Shown here: positions 1-8,789 of the stretch, piece after piece
Layout: every line of letters begins with the position of its first letter
Position numbering within the stretch: the first letter of the stretch is position 1
Assembly (NCBI GenBank): GCA_050018415.1
Contig: JBEKAB010000015.1
Location: 28,299 to 92,298 of the forward strand
Direction: 5' to 3'
DNA length: 64,000 nt
DNA from: UBA1161 sp002311745
GTDB taxonomy: Bacteria > Planctomycetota > Phycisphaerae > Tepidisphaerales > Tepidisphaeraceae
The notes under the pieces: model-generated
Databases searched by the model: none
What the model saw: only the letters and a program-made list of their open reading frames with translations
What the model was told of the DNA's origin: nothing
Made by a program: the position numbers and the translations under genes

Positions 1-31
1 CGACGTGAAATGTGCCCATCTTTTTCATACC

Positions 32-316
32 TTAAATCGTCGCTGAACGATCAGCGAACCATTTTCTAAGCGACTTTCGGGTCTCCATCGACTTTCTGCC
101 AGCCAGGAATCCTTCCACGCTGAGGTCCTCGTCCAAGTCGGGCCAATGAACACCCTCGCCATCGCCGATCAACCGCCAGTTGTTCCGCTCGGCGGGACTG
201 CCGTGCTTCAAACGCGGATACCACTCCAGCGGCAGCACCAGCGTTCGACCATCCGACAACGAAACTGTCAGCGAGTCTTCGCTCACCACGACGTACGTCG
301 CCAACACGTCGCTCAT
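32..316 (-). CDS. DUF2442 domain protein
   Basis: A small protein of about 94 residues. It has the DUF2442 pattern: a short beta-rich segment with 'DGRTLVLPLEWYPRL', then the family hallmark 'VHWPDLDEDLSVEGFLAG'. The reading frame is open to an earlier ATG at 379. The ATG at 316 is preferred because the domain begins immediately there (MSDVLATYVV), and the 21 extra upstream residues look unstructured and reach almost to the groEL stop. DUF2442 proteins are often found beside DUF4160 genes in toxin-antitoxin-like pairs. No DUF4160 partner is visible here, although the downstream side is cut by the window edge. Function unknown. Confidence 0.7.
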   Translation of the reverse strand: MSDVLATYVVVSEDSLTVSLSDGRTLVLPLEWYPRLKHGSPAERNNWRLIGDGEGVHWPDLDEDLSVEGFLAGRKSMETRKSLRKWFADRSATI

Positions 317-380
317 GTGGTCCGTCTCGCTACGTGCAAACCAGTCGCGGCTATTCCTTTCTCGAAGACATTGAACCATC

Positions 381-2048
381 TCACATCATGTCATCCATTC
401 CGCCCATGCCACCCATGCCACCCATGCCTTCAGGGCCGGGACCGTGGGCGTGCTCGCCCTTCTTCTTGGGAGCCTCGACCACGATGCAATCCGTCGTCAG
501 TAAGAGGATCGCCACCTCGGCGGCGTTCTGTAGGGCGATGCGCTCCACCTTGGTGGGCGTGATGATGCCGGCCTTGACCACGTCCACGTATTCGCTGGTC
601 AGGGCGTCAAAGCCTTCGTTGTCCTTGGACTCGATGACGCGGCGGACGACGACGCTGCCGCTGGTGCCGGCGTTGTCGGCAATTTGCTTCAGGGGGGCGG
701 TCAGAGCCTGGCGGACGATCTTCACGCCGGCGGCTTCATCGCCCTCGAGCTTGAGATTTCCGCCGCCGTTGAGGGCTTTCATGGCGCGGATGAGGGACAC
801 GCCGCCGCCGGCGACCACGCCCTCTTCCACGGCCGCGCGCGTCGCGTGCAGGGCGTCTTCGATGCGGGCTTTCTTTTCCTTCAGTTCCGCTTCCGTGGCG
901 GCGCCGACGTTGATCTGGGCCACGCCGCCGGCGAGCTTGGCCAGGCGCTCCTGTAATTTCTCGCGGTCGTAGTCGCTGGTGGTGTCGTCGATCTCGCGGC
1001 GGATCTGCTCGATACGCCCCTGGATCGCCTTGCTTTCGCCGGCGCCTTCGATGATCGTGGTGTTGTCGTTGTCGATGCGAATGAGCTTGGCCTGGCCGAG
1101 CTGGTCGATTTCGACTTTATCCAGCTCCATGCCCAGGTCCTTCATGATCGCCTGTCCGCCGGCGAGGATGGCGATGTCTTCGAGCATGGACTTGCGTCGG
1201 TCGCCGTAGCCCGGGGCCTTGACGGCCGCGACGTTCAGGACGCCGCGCAATTTGTTGACCACCAGCGTCGCCAGGGCCTCGCCGTCCACGTCTTCGGCGA
1301 TGATCAGCAGCGGACGCTTGGCCTTTTGAATCTTCTCCAGCAGCGAGATGAGTTTTGTCGCGGAGGAAATCTTGTCCTCGTAGACCAGGATGAACGCTTT
1401 TTCCAGTTCGACGGTCATCTCATCGGGGTTGGTGATGAAATTGGGGGAGATGTAGCCGCGGTCGAACTGCATGCCTTCGACGACGTCGACGTTGGTTTCC
1501 AGGCTCTTGCCTTCTTCGACGGTGATGACGCCGTCCTTGCCGACGCGTTCGAAGGCATCGGCCATGATGTCGCCGATGGCGCGGTCATTGTTGGCGGAGA
1601 TGCTGGCGACCGAGGCGATGTCCGCCTTGCCGCTGATGGGTTTGGATTGCTTTTTGAGTTGTTCGACGACGACTTCGACGGCCTTGCGGATGCCGCGGGC
1701 CATGGCCATGGCGTCGGCCCCGGCCGCAAGGTTGCGGTAGCCCTCCTTGAAGATGGCCTCGGCCAGGACGGTGGCGGTGGTGGTTCCGTCGCCGGCCACG
1801 TCGCTGGTCTTGCTGGCGGCCTCCTTGACCAGCCTGGCCCCCATGTTCTGGTATTTGTCTTTGAGTTCGATTTCCTCGGCGACGGTGACGCCGTCCTTGG
1901 TGATGGTGGGTGCTCCCCACCCTTTGTCGATGACGGCGTTTCGGCCGCGGGGGCCGAGGGTGACTTTCACCGCCTTGGCGAGTTTGGTGACGCCTTCCAA
2001 AAGGCTCTTACGGGCTTCCGCATCAAACGACAGCATCTTGGCTGCCAT
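381..2048 (-). CDS. groEL: 60 kDa chaperonin GroEL
   Basis: A cytosolic ATP-dependent chaperonin subunit that folds proteins inside a double ring together with GroES. The 555 residues are close to the usual 540-550 and align along the full length. Visible hallmarks are the N-terminal 'TLGPRGRNAVIDKGWGAP', the nucleotide-binding 'GDGTTTATVLA', and the Gly-Gly-Met C-terminal tail ending in DDMM. The start is the ATG at 2048. No groES lies next to it; planctomycetes often carry several groEL copies apart from groES. The upstream region holds a 6-bp inverted repeat (2174-2196) but no recognisable CIRCE operator, so the mode of heat-shock control is not evident. Confidence 0.97.
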   Translation of the reverse strand: MAAKMLSFDAEARKSLLEGVTKLAKAVKVTLGPRGRNAVIDKGWGAPTITKDGVTVAEEIELKDKYQNMGARLVKEAASKTSDVAGDGTTTATVLAEAIFKEGYRNLAAGADAMAMARGIRKAVEVVVEQLKKQSKPISGKADIASVASISANNDRAIGDIMADAFERVGKDGVITVEEGKSLETNVDVVEGMQFDRGYISPNFITNPDEMTVELEKAFILVYEDKISSATKLISLLEKIQKAKRPLLIIAEDVDGEALATLVVNKLRGVLNVAAVKAPGYGDRRKSMLEDIAILAGGQAIMKDLGMELDKVEIDQLGQAKLIRIDNDNTTIIEGAGESKAIQGRIEQIRREIDDTTSDYDREKLQERLAKLAGGVAQINVGAATEAELKEKKARIEDALHATRAAVEEGVVAGGGVSLIRAMKALNGGGNLKLEGDEAAGVKIVRQALTAPLKQIADNAGTSGSVVVRRVIESKDNEGFDALTSEYVDVVKAGIITPTKVERIALQNAAEVAILLLTTDCIVVEAPKKKGEHAHGPGPEGMGGMGGMGGMDDMM

Positions 2049-2173
2049 GCCGGCTCCTTGTCTTTTGAGGTGTCGATCTTAACGCAAGGCGAGGGAATCC
2101 GCGCCTCGACAACACCGGGCGTCATATCAAAGTCAATGCCGTGCCGGCTTCGTCGGCGGATAGAACGTTAGTC

Positions 2174-2202
2174 ATTGTATTGCAAACACTTACAATTGAC
2201 AG
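2174..2202 (-). promoter_or_regulatory. candidate groEL promoter with inverted repeat
   Basis: ATTGTA (2174-2179) and TACAAT (2191-2196) form an inverted repeat with an 11-nt spacer. Read on the minus strand, TGTCAA (2202-2197) and TACAAT (2179-2174) are 17 nt apart, which is acceptable sigma-70-like spacing although the -35 box is weak. The element lies about 125 nt upstream of the groEL start. The repeat does not match the CIRCE consensus. The assignment rests on position and symmetry only. Confidence 0.3.
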
Positions 2203-2312
2203 GCAAGAAGCCTACCCCGGAGATTTAGCTGTCAGGCTGGCAGAAAGCGAACCGATTGCCCGCCGTCCCTGCCAAGTTTGGCAGACGGACAGCGGCGAGG
2301 TACTTTGGCGGA

Positions 2313-2495
2313 ATGCCGGTTGGCCGCAAAAGAATCTTCCGCTTGCTCGTCCGCGGGATCTTCATTTTGTTGGGCTTGTACGGCGGCTGGCGTCTGGCCG
2401 GCGCGCTGAACGATCACAGGAGCGACGTGCCAAGGCCGGTTCCCACCACCCATGCGTCTGGTTCATCGACGGCCACACAATCATTGACGCATTGA
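2313..2495 (+). CDS. possible small membrane protein
   Basis: A 60-residue frame inside the otherwise empty 2049-2684 interval. It starts with basic residues (MPVGRKRIFRLLVRG), then one hydrophobic segment 'IFILLGLYGGWRLAG', then a polar tail rich in Thr, Ser and Pro. That is the plan of a single-span membrane peptide. There is no clear Shine-Dalgarno sequence and no recognisable family. The remainder of the interval contains no other supportable gene. Confidence 0.2.
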   Translation: MPVGRKRIFRLLVRGIFILLGLYGGWRLAGALNDHRSDVPRPVPTTHASGSSTATQSLTH

Positions 2496-2684
2496 CATCG
2501 CTGACTCGTTTTCCATTCGCCGCCTAATCACAAATTGCTGAATTGAATACATATTTTTTGGAATACGGCGGGGCGGCGACCGAGTTAGTAGCCTTCAGCC
2601 GGATGTAATGGAACTCGTCGACGCGGGCTCCCGCCGGCCAGTGGCGTCTTGATCTTTTCGTCTTTCTCCAAATAGGAGGGAACC

Positions 2685-3767
2685 ATGTCTTCTGCAAATG
2701 GGAACGGATCGGCTCCGTGCCTGGAGGCGCTGGAAGCGCGAAGGCTGCTCTCAGCTTCGTTCTTGTCCCACCTGTCGGCCACGCCGACGGTTACGGGCAA
2801 CACCGTCCCGTCCAACGGGGACGTGAATCCTTACGGCGTGGCGTTCGTGCCCCAAAACGTCGCCAAGGGCGGAAAGCTGCACGCCGGTGATGTCCTGGTT
2901 TCCAACTTCAATAACTCCAGCAACCTGCAAGGCACCGGAACCACCATCGTCGAAATCAACCCCAAGACCGGCGCGCAATCGGTCTTCTTCCAGGGAAAAG
3001 GCGAACTTGGATTGACCACCGCACTGGGCGTGCTTCCGCAGGGGTTCGTGCTGGTCGGCAACGTACCGACGCCGGATGGCCAGAACGTAGACGGTCCCGG
3101 CTCTCTGCTGATCCTCGACAAAAACGGCCACATTGTGAAAACGTTGAAAAGCGCCAAGCTGCTCGACGGGCCTTGGGATTTGACCATCGACGACGACGGC
3201 CCCATCGCCAAGGTCTTTGTCTCCAACGTGCTTGACGGCACCGTCACGCGGTTGGACCTGGCCGTTCCCAGCAAGGGCGATGATGTGGACCTGCTCAGCG
3301 CCACGCGAATCGCCTCCGGGTACACGTTCCGCACCGATCCGGCGGCGCTGGTCGTCGGGCCGACCGGCTTGGCCTTCGATGAAAAGACGGACAAGCTTTA
3401 CGTGGCCAGCACCGGCGACAACGCCATCTACGCCATCGCCAACGCTGAAAACTCCGGCCCCCACGGCGGCACGGGTAAACTCATCTTCAGCAACCAGCAC
3501 CTTCGCGGCCCGCTGGCCCTGGCGTTTGCTCCCAACGGCGACCTGCTGACCGCCAACGGCGACGCCGTCAATGCCGATCCCAATAATCTCCAGAACAGCG
3601 AGATCGTCGAATTCACCACCACCGGCAAGTTCGTGAATGAATTCCAGATCGCCTCCGACCCCGGGGGCGCCTTCGGCCTGGCCGTGCAAACCAACGGCGA
3701 CGACGTCACCTTCGCCGCCGTAAACGATATCACCAACCAATTGGATATCTGGAAGTTCGATATCTAG
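2685..3767 (+). CDS. secreted beta-propeller (NHL-like) protein with LEALEARRLLS signature
   Basis: A 360-residue protein with a strong Shine-Dalgarno (AGGAGGG, 2674-2680) five bases before the ATG. Residues 13-23 read LEALEARRLLS, the N-terminal signature found in many exported planctomycete proteins; no classical hydrophobic signal peptide is seen. The rest is a series of roughly 45-60-residue blade-like repeats with motifs such as 'GPWDLTIDDDGPIAKVFVSNVLDGTVTRLDL' (shown in parts: VFVSNVLDGT), 'KLYVASTGDNAIYAI' and 'LALAFAPNGDLLTANGD', as in NHL or SMP-30-like propellers. No catalytic residues can be assigned. It stands alone, with a clear gap on both sides. A role at the cell surface is inferred from the signature. 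Confidence 0.75.
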   Translation: MSSANGNGSAPCLEALEARRLLSASFLSHLSATPTVTGNTVPSNGDVNPYGVAFVPQNVAKGGKLHAGDVLVSNFNNSSNLQGTGTTIVEINPKTGAQSVFFQGKGELGLTTALGVLPQGFVLVGNVPTPDGQNVDGPGSLLILDKNGHIVKTLKSAKLLDGPWDLTIDDDGPIAKVFVSNVLDGTVTRLDLAVPSKGDDVDLLSATRIASGYTFRTDPAALVVGPTGLAFDEKTDKLYVASTGDNAIYAIANAENSGPHGGTGKLIFSNQHLRGPLALAFAPNGDLLTANGDAVNADPNNLQNSEIVEFTTTGKFVNEFQIASDPGGAFGLAVQTNGDDVTFAAVNDITNQLDIWKFDI

Positions 3768-3799
3768 CGAGATGATCGATGCGGAATGAGCAGTTGTTC

Positions 3800-3863
3800 G
3801 TTGCTGGTTGTTGGTTGATGAAGAGCCAAGGCGCGGCTTTTGTGTCAACTAGCAACCAGCAAC
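3800..3863. repeat. imperfect inverted repeat, possible bidirectional terminator
   Basis: An 18-nt arm at 3800-3817 (GTTGCTGGTTGTTGGTTG) is matched in inverse orientation at 3846-3863, with 16 of 18 positions pairing and a 28-nt loop. It lies exactly between the convergent 3' ends of the propeller gene and ychF. That fits a shared terminator or a small dispersed repeat. There is no T-tract. Confidence 0.45.
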
Positions 3864-3872
3864 TCATTTCCA

Positions 3873-4967
3873 TCAGACGTTAAACAAAAAGTGGACGATG
3901 TCGCCCTCGCGGAGGACGTAGGATTTTCCCTCGACCCGCATTTTTCCGGCGGCCTTGATCGCGTGCTCGGTTTTGTATTGCTTCAGATCGTCCAGGGTGT
4001 ACACCTCGGCGCGGATAAAGCCGCGCTCGAAATCGCTGTGGATGACCCCCGCCGCCTGCGGCGCGGTGGCGCCGATGGGAATCGTCCAGGCCCGGATTTC
4101 CTTCGGGCCGCTCGTGAAAAAACTCTGCAAGCCCAGCAGCCGGTACGCTTCGTGCGTCAGTTTCGGCAGCGCTGCCTCCGCCAACCCCATCCCGGCCAGC
4201 ATCTCCTTGCGATCGGCTTCGCTCAGTTCCGCCAGCTCCGCCTCCAGCTTGCCGCAAACGGCCACGGCTCCTGCGCCCTCGGCTTCGGCGCGGCGGCGCA
4301 CCGCCGAAGCCAGCGGGCCCTGGCCCGGCAGATCGGCTTCGTCCACGTTGGCGACGTAGAGCACTTTTTTGGCCGTAATGAGTCCAAGATTACGGAGAAT
4401 CTTTTTCTCATCGGGGTTGAATTCCAGGGACCGTACCGGCCTGGCATCGTTGAGCGCGTCCTTGCATCGACCCAGCAGCTCGGCCCTGGCCGACGCCTCT
4501 TTCTCGCCGGCGCGGCCTGCGCGCTGGGCCTTGTCCAGCGACGGCAGAACAGTCTCCAGGTCCGCCAGGGCCAGCTCCATGTCCAGCGTCTCGATGTCGC
4601 GGGTGGGATCGAGCGTCCCTTCGACGTGGATCACGTCGGCGGCGGCAAAACAGCGGACGACGTGCAGGATGGCGTCGACCTCGCGGATGTTGGAGAGGAA
4701 CTTGTTGCCCAGACCTTCGCCGGTGCTGGCGCCGCGGGCGATGCCGGCGATGTCCACCACTCGCACGGTCGCGGGCACGATCTTCTTGGTCTCCTGGAAC
4801 TGGTTGATGATCGCCAGGCGCTCGTCCGGAACGGGCACGACGCCGACGTTGGGTTGAACGGTGGAGAACGGGTAATTGGTCGCCTCCGCCCCGGCGGCGG
4901 TCAGCGCGTTGAAGATCGTGCTTTTACCGACGTTGGGCAAACCCACGATGCCGACTTCCAGGGCCAT
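3873..4967 (-). CDS. ychF: redox-regulated ATPase YchF (Obg family)
   Basis: A 364-residue TRAFAC-class P-loop NTPase, almost exactly the family length. The start at 4967 is chosen because the conserved N-terminus 'MALEVGIVGLPNVGKST' begins there, with AGGA a few bases upstream; the open frame extends further up without similarity. The Walker A is GLPNVGKS (residues 9-16). The specificity motif is NVDE instead of NKxD, the change that makes YchF prefer ATP. The last ~85 residues are the TGS domain (from 'FFTSGPKEIRAW' to 'GDIVHFLFNV'). It is a ribosome- and proteasome-associated stress factor in other organisms. It stands as a single gene on the minus strand. Confidence 0.96.
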   Translation of the reverse strand: MALEVGIVGLPNVGKSTIFNALTAAGAEATNYPFSTVQPNVGVVPVPDERLAIINQFQETKKIVPATVRVVDIAGIARGASTGEGLGNKFLSNIREVDAILHVVRCFAAADVIHVEGTLDPTRDIETLDMELALADLETVLPSLDKAQRAGRAGEKEASARAELLGRCKDALNDARPVRSLEFNPDEKKILRNLGLITAKKVLYVANVDEADLPGQGPLASAVRRRAEAEGAGAVAVCGKLEAELAELSEADRKEMLAGMGLAEAALPKLTHEAYRLLGLQSFFTSGPKEIRAWTIPIGATAPQAAGVIHSDFERGFIRAEVYTLDDLKQYKTEHAIKAAGKMRVEGKSYVLREGDIVHFLFNV

Positions 4968-5014
4968 GTCCGTCCTTTGCGACGCGGAACTATACCACGA
5001 CAAATGATGAATGG

Positions 5015-6259
5015 GTGAACTTGCCGGGGAGCATGAGCGTCGGTAGCTTGGCCCGACGGATCGTGAGCCAATCGCCCCTACCAATCCGCCGCCTAGCCAG
5101 CACGTTGCAGATCGGCGCCACCAGCGGCTGGGGCGTTTACGGATGCCAATTGGCGCTGCGATTGGCATCGCGGGGCATCCCACTGGTCCCGGTGGGGCCG
5201 TGCGAATGGAATTCACTGCATCCGGCGCACCGCGCCGCCCTGGCGGGAACGCAGGCGATCCAGCAGCAGTTTGAGCGCGATCTGAACCAGCGGCTCCAAG
5301 GCGGCGGCAGGCCGCACTTCAATTTCGAGGGGGACGTGCTGTTTTGCCTGGCCAACGACCTGGTCGGCCCCGAGCTTCCCTTCACGATCCGGGGAACGCG
5401 CAACATCGGCACGGTTTTTCTGGAAGACCCGCGGCTCAGCCCCCAGGCCGTCGCTGGGGGCAAGACGTTCCACAAGATCATCGCCGGCTCGACGTGGAAC
5501 GGACAGGTGCTGCGGAAATACGCCCTGGACAACGTGGCCGTCGTGCTGCAGGGAATCGATCCACAGTGGTTTGGTCCGGGTGCGCGGCAGGGCAAATGGA
5601 AGGACCATTTCGTGATTTTTTCCGGCGGAAAGCTGGAATACCGCAAGGGACAGGACCTGGTGGTGGCGGCGACGCGCGCGTTTGCCCGGCGGCATCCCCA
5701 GACGCTGCTGGTCTTTGCCTGGAACAATCCGTGGCCACAGTCCATGAACGAAATTGATCGCGCCGGGTTGGTGGAAGGCACGCCGCAGGCGCACAGCGAC
5801 GGGCGAATCGACTTTGCCGGCTGGCTGGCGCGCAATGGCGTGGAGCATTTCGTAGACCTGGGGCTGCCGCTTAACTGGCAGATGCCCGAGCTGATCCGTG
5901 AGGCGGACGTGGCGCTGTTTCCCAACCGAGCCGAGGGCGGAACGAACCTGGTGGCGATGGAATGCATGGCCTGCGGGGTGCCGACGATCCTGTCGGCCAA
6001 CACGGGACATCTGGACATCATTTCGGACGAGATTTGCTATCAGCTTCACAACCAAGGCCCAGTCCGAGCCACGCCGTGGTATCCGAGCGTCGAGGGCTGG
6101 GGCGAGTCATCCGTCGAGGAGATGGAGGAAGCGCTGGAGCGTGTGTACGCCGATCGCGCCCAAGCGGCCCTCCGCGGCGCCGCCGCGGCCGCCGCCATGC
6201 GCCGGTTCTCGTGGGAAAACCAGATCGATCAGCAACTGCGGGAGATCAACCAAGCATGA
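5015..6259 (+). CDS. GT4-like glycosyltransferase, copy 1 of a tandem pair
   Basis: A 414-residue GT-B fold glycosyltransferase. The N-terminal half carries 'GATSGWGVYGCQLALRLASRGI', typical of the acceptor-side Rossmann domain. The C-terminal half has 'FSGGKLEYRKGQDLV' and the donor-site block 'NRAEGGTNLVAMECMACGVP' with the paired glutamates. It starts at GTG 5015 without a good ribosome site; ATG 5033 is the alternative. The stop overlaps the next start in an ATGA, so the two genes are translationally coupled. The next gene is a clear paralogue, so the pair arose by duplication. Probable role: transfer of sugars to a surface polysaccharide or glycolipid; donor and acceptor unknown. Confidence 0.85.
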   Translation: MNLPGSMSVGSLARRIVSQSPLPIRRLASTLQIGATSGWGVYGCQLALRLASRGIPLVPVGPCEWNSLHPAHRAALAGTQAIQQQFERDLNQRLQGGGRPHFNFEGDVLFCLANDLVGPELPFTIRGTRNIGTVFLEDPRLSPQAVAGGKTFHKIIAGSTWNGQVLRKYALDNVAVVLQGIDPQWFGPGARQGKWKDHFVIFSGGKLEYRKGQDLVVAATRAFARRHPQTLLVFAWNNPWPQSMNEIDRAGLVEGTPQAHSDGRIDFAGWLARNGVEHFVDLGLPLNWQMPELIREADVALFPNRAEGGTNLVAMECMACGVPTILSANTGHLDIISDEICYQLHNQGPVRATPWYPSVEGWGESSVEEMEEALERVYADRAQAALRGAAAAAAMRRFSWENQIDQQLREINQA

Positions 6260-7434
6260 CCGACCAGCCGCTGCCGCCGCGCCGCGTGGCCATGACTCTT
6301 CCGGTGGACGCCTGCACCGGATGGGGCGTGTATGGATTGAACGTGGCGCTGCAATCGCTGGCCCGCGGGGTCATGCCCGTCCTGCTCAAGGCCCCCCATT
6401 GGACCAGTCTCAGCCCCTTCCACGGCGGAATTCTCGCGGCAGCCGGCCCGACGCATCAGCAGGTGACCCAAGCCATGGCCGAGCGCGCCGGCCAGACCCT
6501 CGCTTTGAATTGCCCGCTGGTCATCGCCTTCGGCAATCAATTCCAGGGCCCGACCCTGCCGTGTGCCGTCGAAGGCACCCGCAACGTGGGCATCGTCGTG
6601 TCCGAATGCTCCAAGCTCACCCCGCAGGCCGTGGAGGTGGGAAAACGGCTGGACCACATCGTCACCGGCTCGGCCTGGAACGCACACATCCTGCGCCGCC
6701 ACGGCCTGCACGGCGTGGCGGTGGTCACCCAGGGAATCGATCCCGCCCTTTTTTTCCCGGGGCCGCGGTCCGGCCTGTGGAAAAATCATTTCGTCATCTT
6801 CTCCGGCGGGAAACTGGAGTACCGCAAGGGGCAGGACATCGTGATCGCCGCGGTGCGGGCGTTTCAGCGGCGCCATCCCGACGCGATCCTGGCTCTGGCG
6901 TGGCACAGCGCCTGGAATGAATTGATGGAAGAAATCCCCTCTGCCAGCCTGGTCGAGGGCGCACCCGCCATCGGCCCCAACGGGCAGATCGACTTTTCCG
7001 CCTGGCTGCACCGCAACGACGTGCACGGCTTTCTGGATCTGGGAATGCCGTTCAACTGGCAGGTGGGTACGCTGCTGCGCGAGGCGGACGTGGCGTTGTT
7101 GCCCAGCCGGGCCGAGGGAGCCACCAACTTCGTTGCCATGGAATGCCTGGCCAGCGGCGTGCCCACCATCCTCTCGGCCAACACCGGGCACCTGGACATC
7201 ATCTCCGACGACATCTGTTACCCCCTGCGTGAGCAAGGCCCCGTTCGGCCCACGCCCCGCAGCCCGGATGTCGAGGGCTGGGGCGAATCCTCCGTGGATG
7301 AAATCATGGATACGCTGGAGCGGATTTACCGCGACCGCACAGACGCTCGCCGCCGCGCCGCCGCGGCCGTCCAGGCCATGCGCCGCATCTCCTGGGAAAA
7401 CCAGGTCGGGCAACTGCTGCAGGAATTGGCCTGA
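6256..7434 (+). CDS. GT4-like glycosyltransferase, copy 2 of a tandem pair
   Basis: A 392-residue paralogue of the preceding gene, starting at the ATG of the ATGA overlap (6256-6259). It shares the same landmarks: 'TGWGVYGLNVAL' near the N-terminus, 'FSGGKLEYRKGQDI' in the middle, 'SRAEGATNFVAMECLASGVP' at the donor site, 'SANTGHLDIISDDICYPL', and a C-terminal alpha-helical region ending 'RRISWENQVGQLLQELA'. Similarity over the full length with diverged acceptor-side residues suggests two successive transfers of related sugars to one glycan. The family includes retaining enzymes that use nucleotide-sugar donors. The substrate cannot be read from the sequence. Confidence 0.85.
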   Translation: MTDQPLPPRRVAMTLPVDACTGWGVYGLNVALQSLARGVMPVLLKAPHWTSLSPFHGGILAAAGPTHQQVTQAMAERAGQTLALNCPLVIAFGNQFQGPTLPCAVEGTRNVGIVVSECSKLTPQAVEVGKRLDHIVTGSAWNAHILRRHGLHGVAVVTQGIDPALFFPGPRSGLWKNHFVIFSGGKLEYRKGQDIVIAAVRAFQRRHPDAILALAWHSAWNELMEEIPSASLVEGAPAIGPNGQIDFSAWLHRNDVHGFLDLGMPFNWQVGTLLREADVALLPSRAEGATNFVAMECLASGVPTILSANTGHLDIISDDICYPLREQGPVRPTPRSPDVEGWGESSVDEIMDTLERIYRDRTDARRRAAAAVQAMRRISWENQVGQLLQELA

Positions 7435-7488
7435 GATCCGCCCGCAGCGCCGCGCCCCCGCTCGCCGGCCGATCCCCGCCGCTTGGCG

Positions 7489-8682
7489 TCACATCTCGCG
7501 CAAGTCATAGCTCTTGATCATGGTCTGCTGGAAATCGGGATAGGCGTTGAGATCGTGCTGGGCCAGATCCAGGCCGTCGTATTCATCGGCTTCGGTGCAG
7601 CGGAGACGCCTCACCATGCGCAGCAGCAGGAAAAACGCGGCACAGAGCACGACGCTCAGCAGGCCGATCAGCGCCAGGCCGACCAGCTGCGCCCCCAGGC
7701 GATGCAGGCGCTCGCTCGGCGTCAAAGCCGTGGCCAGCGTGCCCAGCAAGCCACCGGCCAGGCTGACGGCCAGCAGGCCGGAGGGGTCGTCGATCTTCCA
7801 ATACAAATCCAGGCTCACGGCCAGCCAAGGCACCAGCACGCCGGCCACAGCGCCGGCCAGCACGGCCGATGGAGAGGTGAGCTGGTCCGCGGCACCGCTG
7901 ATGCACACCAACCCGCCCAGCAGGCCCGCGTGGACCAGGGAAACGTCCAGCTTGCCGTAGCGGAATTGGCAATACAGCATGGCGGTGATGGCGGCGGCGG
8001 CGCCGGCCAGCACGGGATTGACCGCCGCCGAATCGGACACCCACTGGCCGCGCAGCAGAATGCACCCGGCGATCAGCGGGGTCCACAGCGCCAGCATCAG
8101 GAAGATGCCCAGCGACACCAGGGGTCCGCTATGTCCGGGCAGGATGTTGGTGGACCCGTCGCGGTTGTATTTTCCCAAGCGCGGGCCGACGGCCATGGCG
8201 GCGATCAAGCCGCATAGCCCCGCCGACCAAAAGACGAAGCTGCTTCCTGCCACGTCCACGAACCCCCTACCCAGCAGCCAATGCGACCAGGCCAAGCGCC
8301 ACGCCAGCGGCGTGATCACGGCGGTCATGACGATCGTGCCGGCCAGCCACACGATGCTGCGCGAGCGCTCCAGGGTCGGGCCGACGGCGATGGCGGCGGC
8401 AATCACGCTCACGGCGGCGCAGAAAATCATCGGCACGTCGAATCGGCCGTCGATGTCGAACAGACGGTGCCAGGAATGCCCCAGGACCGCGCCACCGATC
8501 GCCCAGAAGGCCAGGATTCCGACGCAGGTTTCCGCCACGGCGCGGAACAGGGTGGACAGGGCATTCTTCGACCGCGACTGGCCGCAGAGATACATGGCCA
8601 GGCCGCCGCGGAGCAGCAGCACCGCCGCGCTAAGCATGACCCACCTGTGCATATCCATGCGCCTCTGCACCGGCCGGCCCAT
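7489..8682 (-). CDS. Amt/Rh-family membrane protein lacking both twin histidines
   Basis: A 397-residue polytopic membrane protein of the ammonium-transporter family with about 11 hydrophobic segments. It keeps several family landmarks: 'GQSRSKNALS' after the first helix, 'RGFVDVAGSSFVFWSAGL' with the conserved Asp, 'VGPRLGKYNRDG', 'KIDDPSGLLAVSLAGGLLGTLA', and the C-terminal 'EYDGLDLAQHDLNAYPDF' tail. The two pore histidines of Amt proteins fall at Phe151 and Ser307 in this numbering, so both are replaced. It may therefore not conduct ammonium normally, and could be a sensor or carry another substrate. The start is ATG 8682; ATG 8658 has a better ribosome site (AGAGG). No GlnK gene is adjacent. 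Confidence 0.8.
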   Translation of the reverse strand: MGRPVQRRMDMHRWVMLSAAVLLLRGGLAMYLCGQSRSKNALSTLFRAVAETCVGILAFWAIGGAVLGHSWHRLFDIDGRFDVPMIFCAAVSVIAAAIAVGPTLERSRSIVWLAGTIVMTAVITPLAWRLAWSHWLLGRGFVDVAGSSFVFWSAGLCGLIAAMAVGPRLGKYNRDGSTNILPGHSGPLVSLGIFLMLALWTPLIAGCILLRGQWVSDSAAVNPVLAGAAAAITAMLYCQFRYGKLDVSLVHAGLLGGLVCISGAADQLTSPSAVLAGAVAGVLVPWLAVSLDLYWKIDDPSGLLAVSLAGGLLGTLATALTPSERLHRLGAQLVGLALIGLLSVVLCAAFFLLLRMVRRLRCTEADEYDGLDLAQHDLNAYPDFQQTMIKSYDLREM

Positions 8683-8789
8683 CGCCGGCCTGAGAATCGT
8701 TGTACCGCATAAAAAGGCCGGGGTACAGCATTTGTGACCTTGGGGCCTGATGAATAGAATCTCGACTTAACCGGCTGGTCCCAAGCCGG

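Noticed and set aside
1326..2171. A 281-residue plus-strand frame opposite groEL
   Set aside because: It covers conserved groEL codons and has no recognisable feature; a shadow frame.
2049..2200. A CIRCE operator for groEL
   Set aside because: The TTAGCACTC-N9-GAGTGCTAA pattern is not present.
2141..2527. A 128-residue frame in the groEL upstream gap
   Set aside because: It overlaps the groEL promoter region, lacks a ribosome site and shows no domain.
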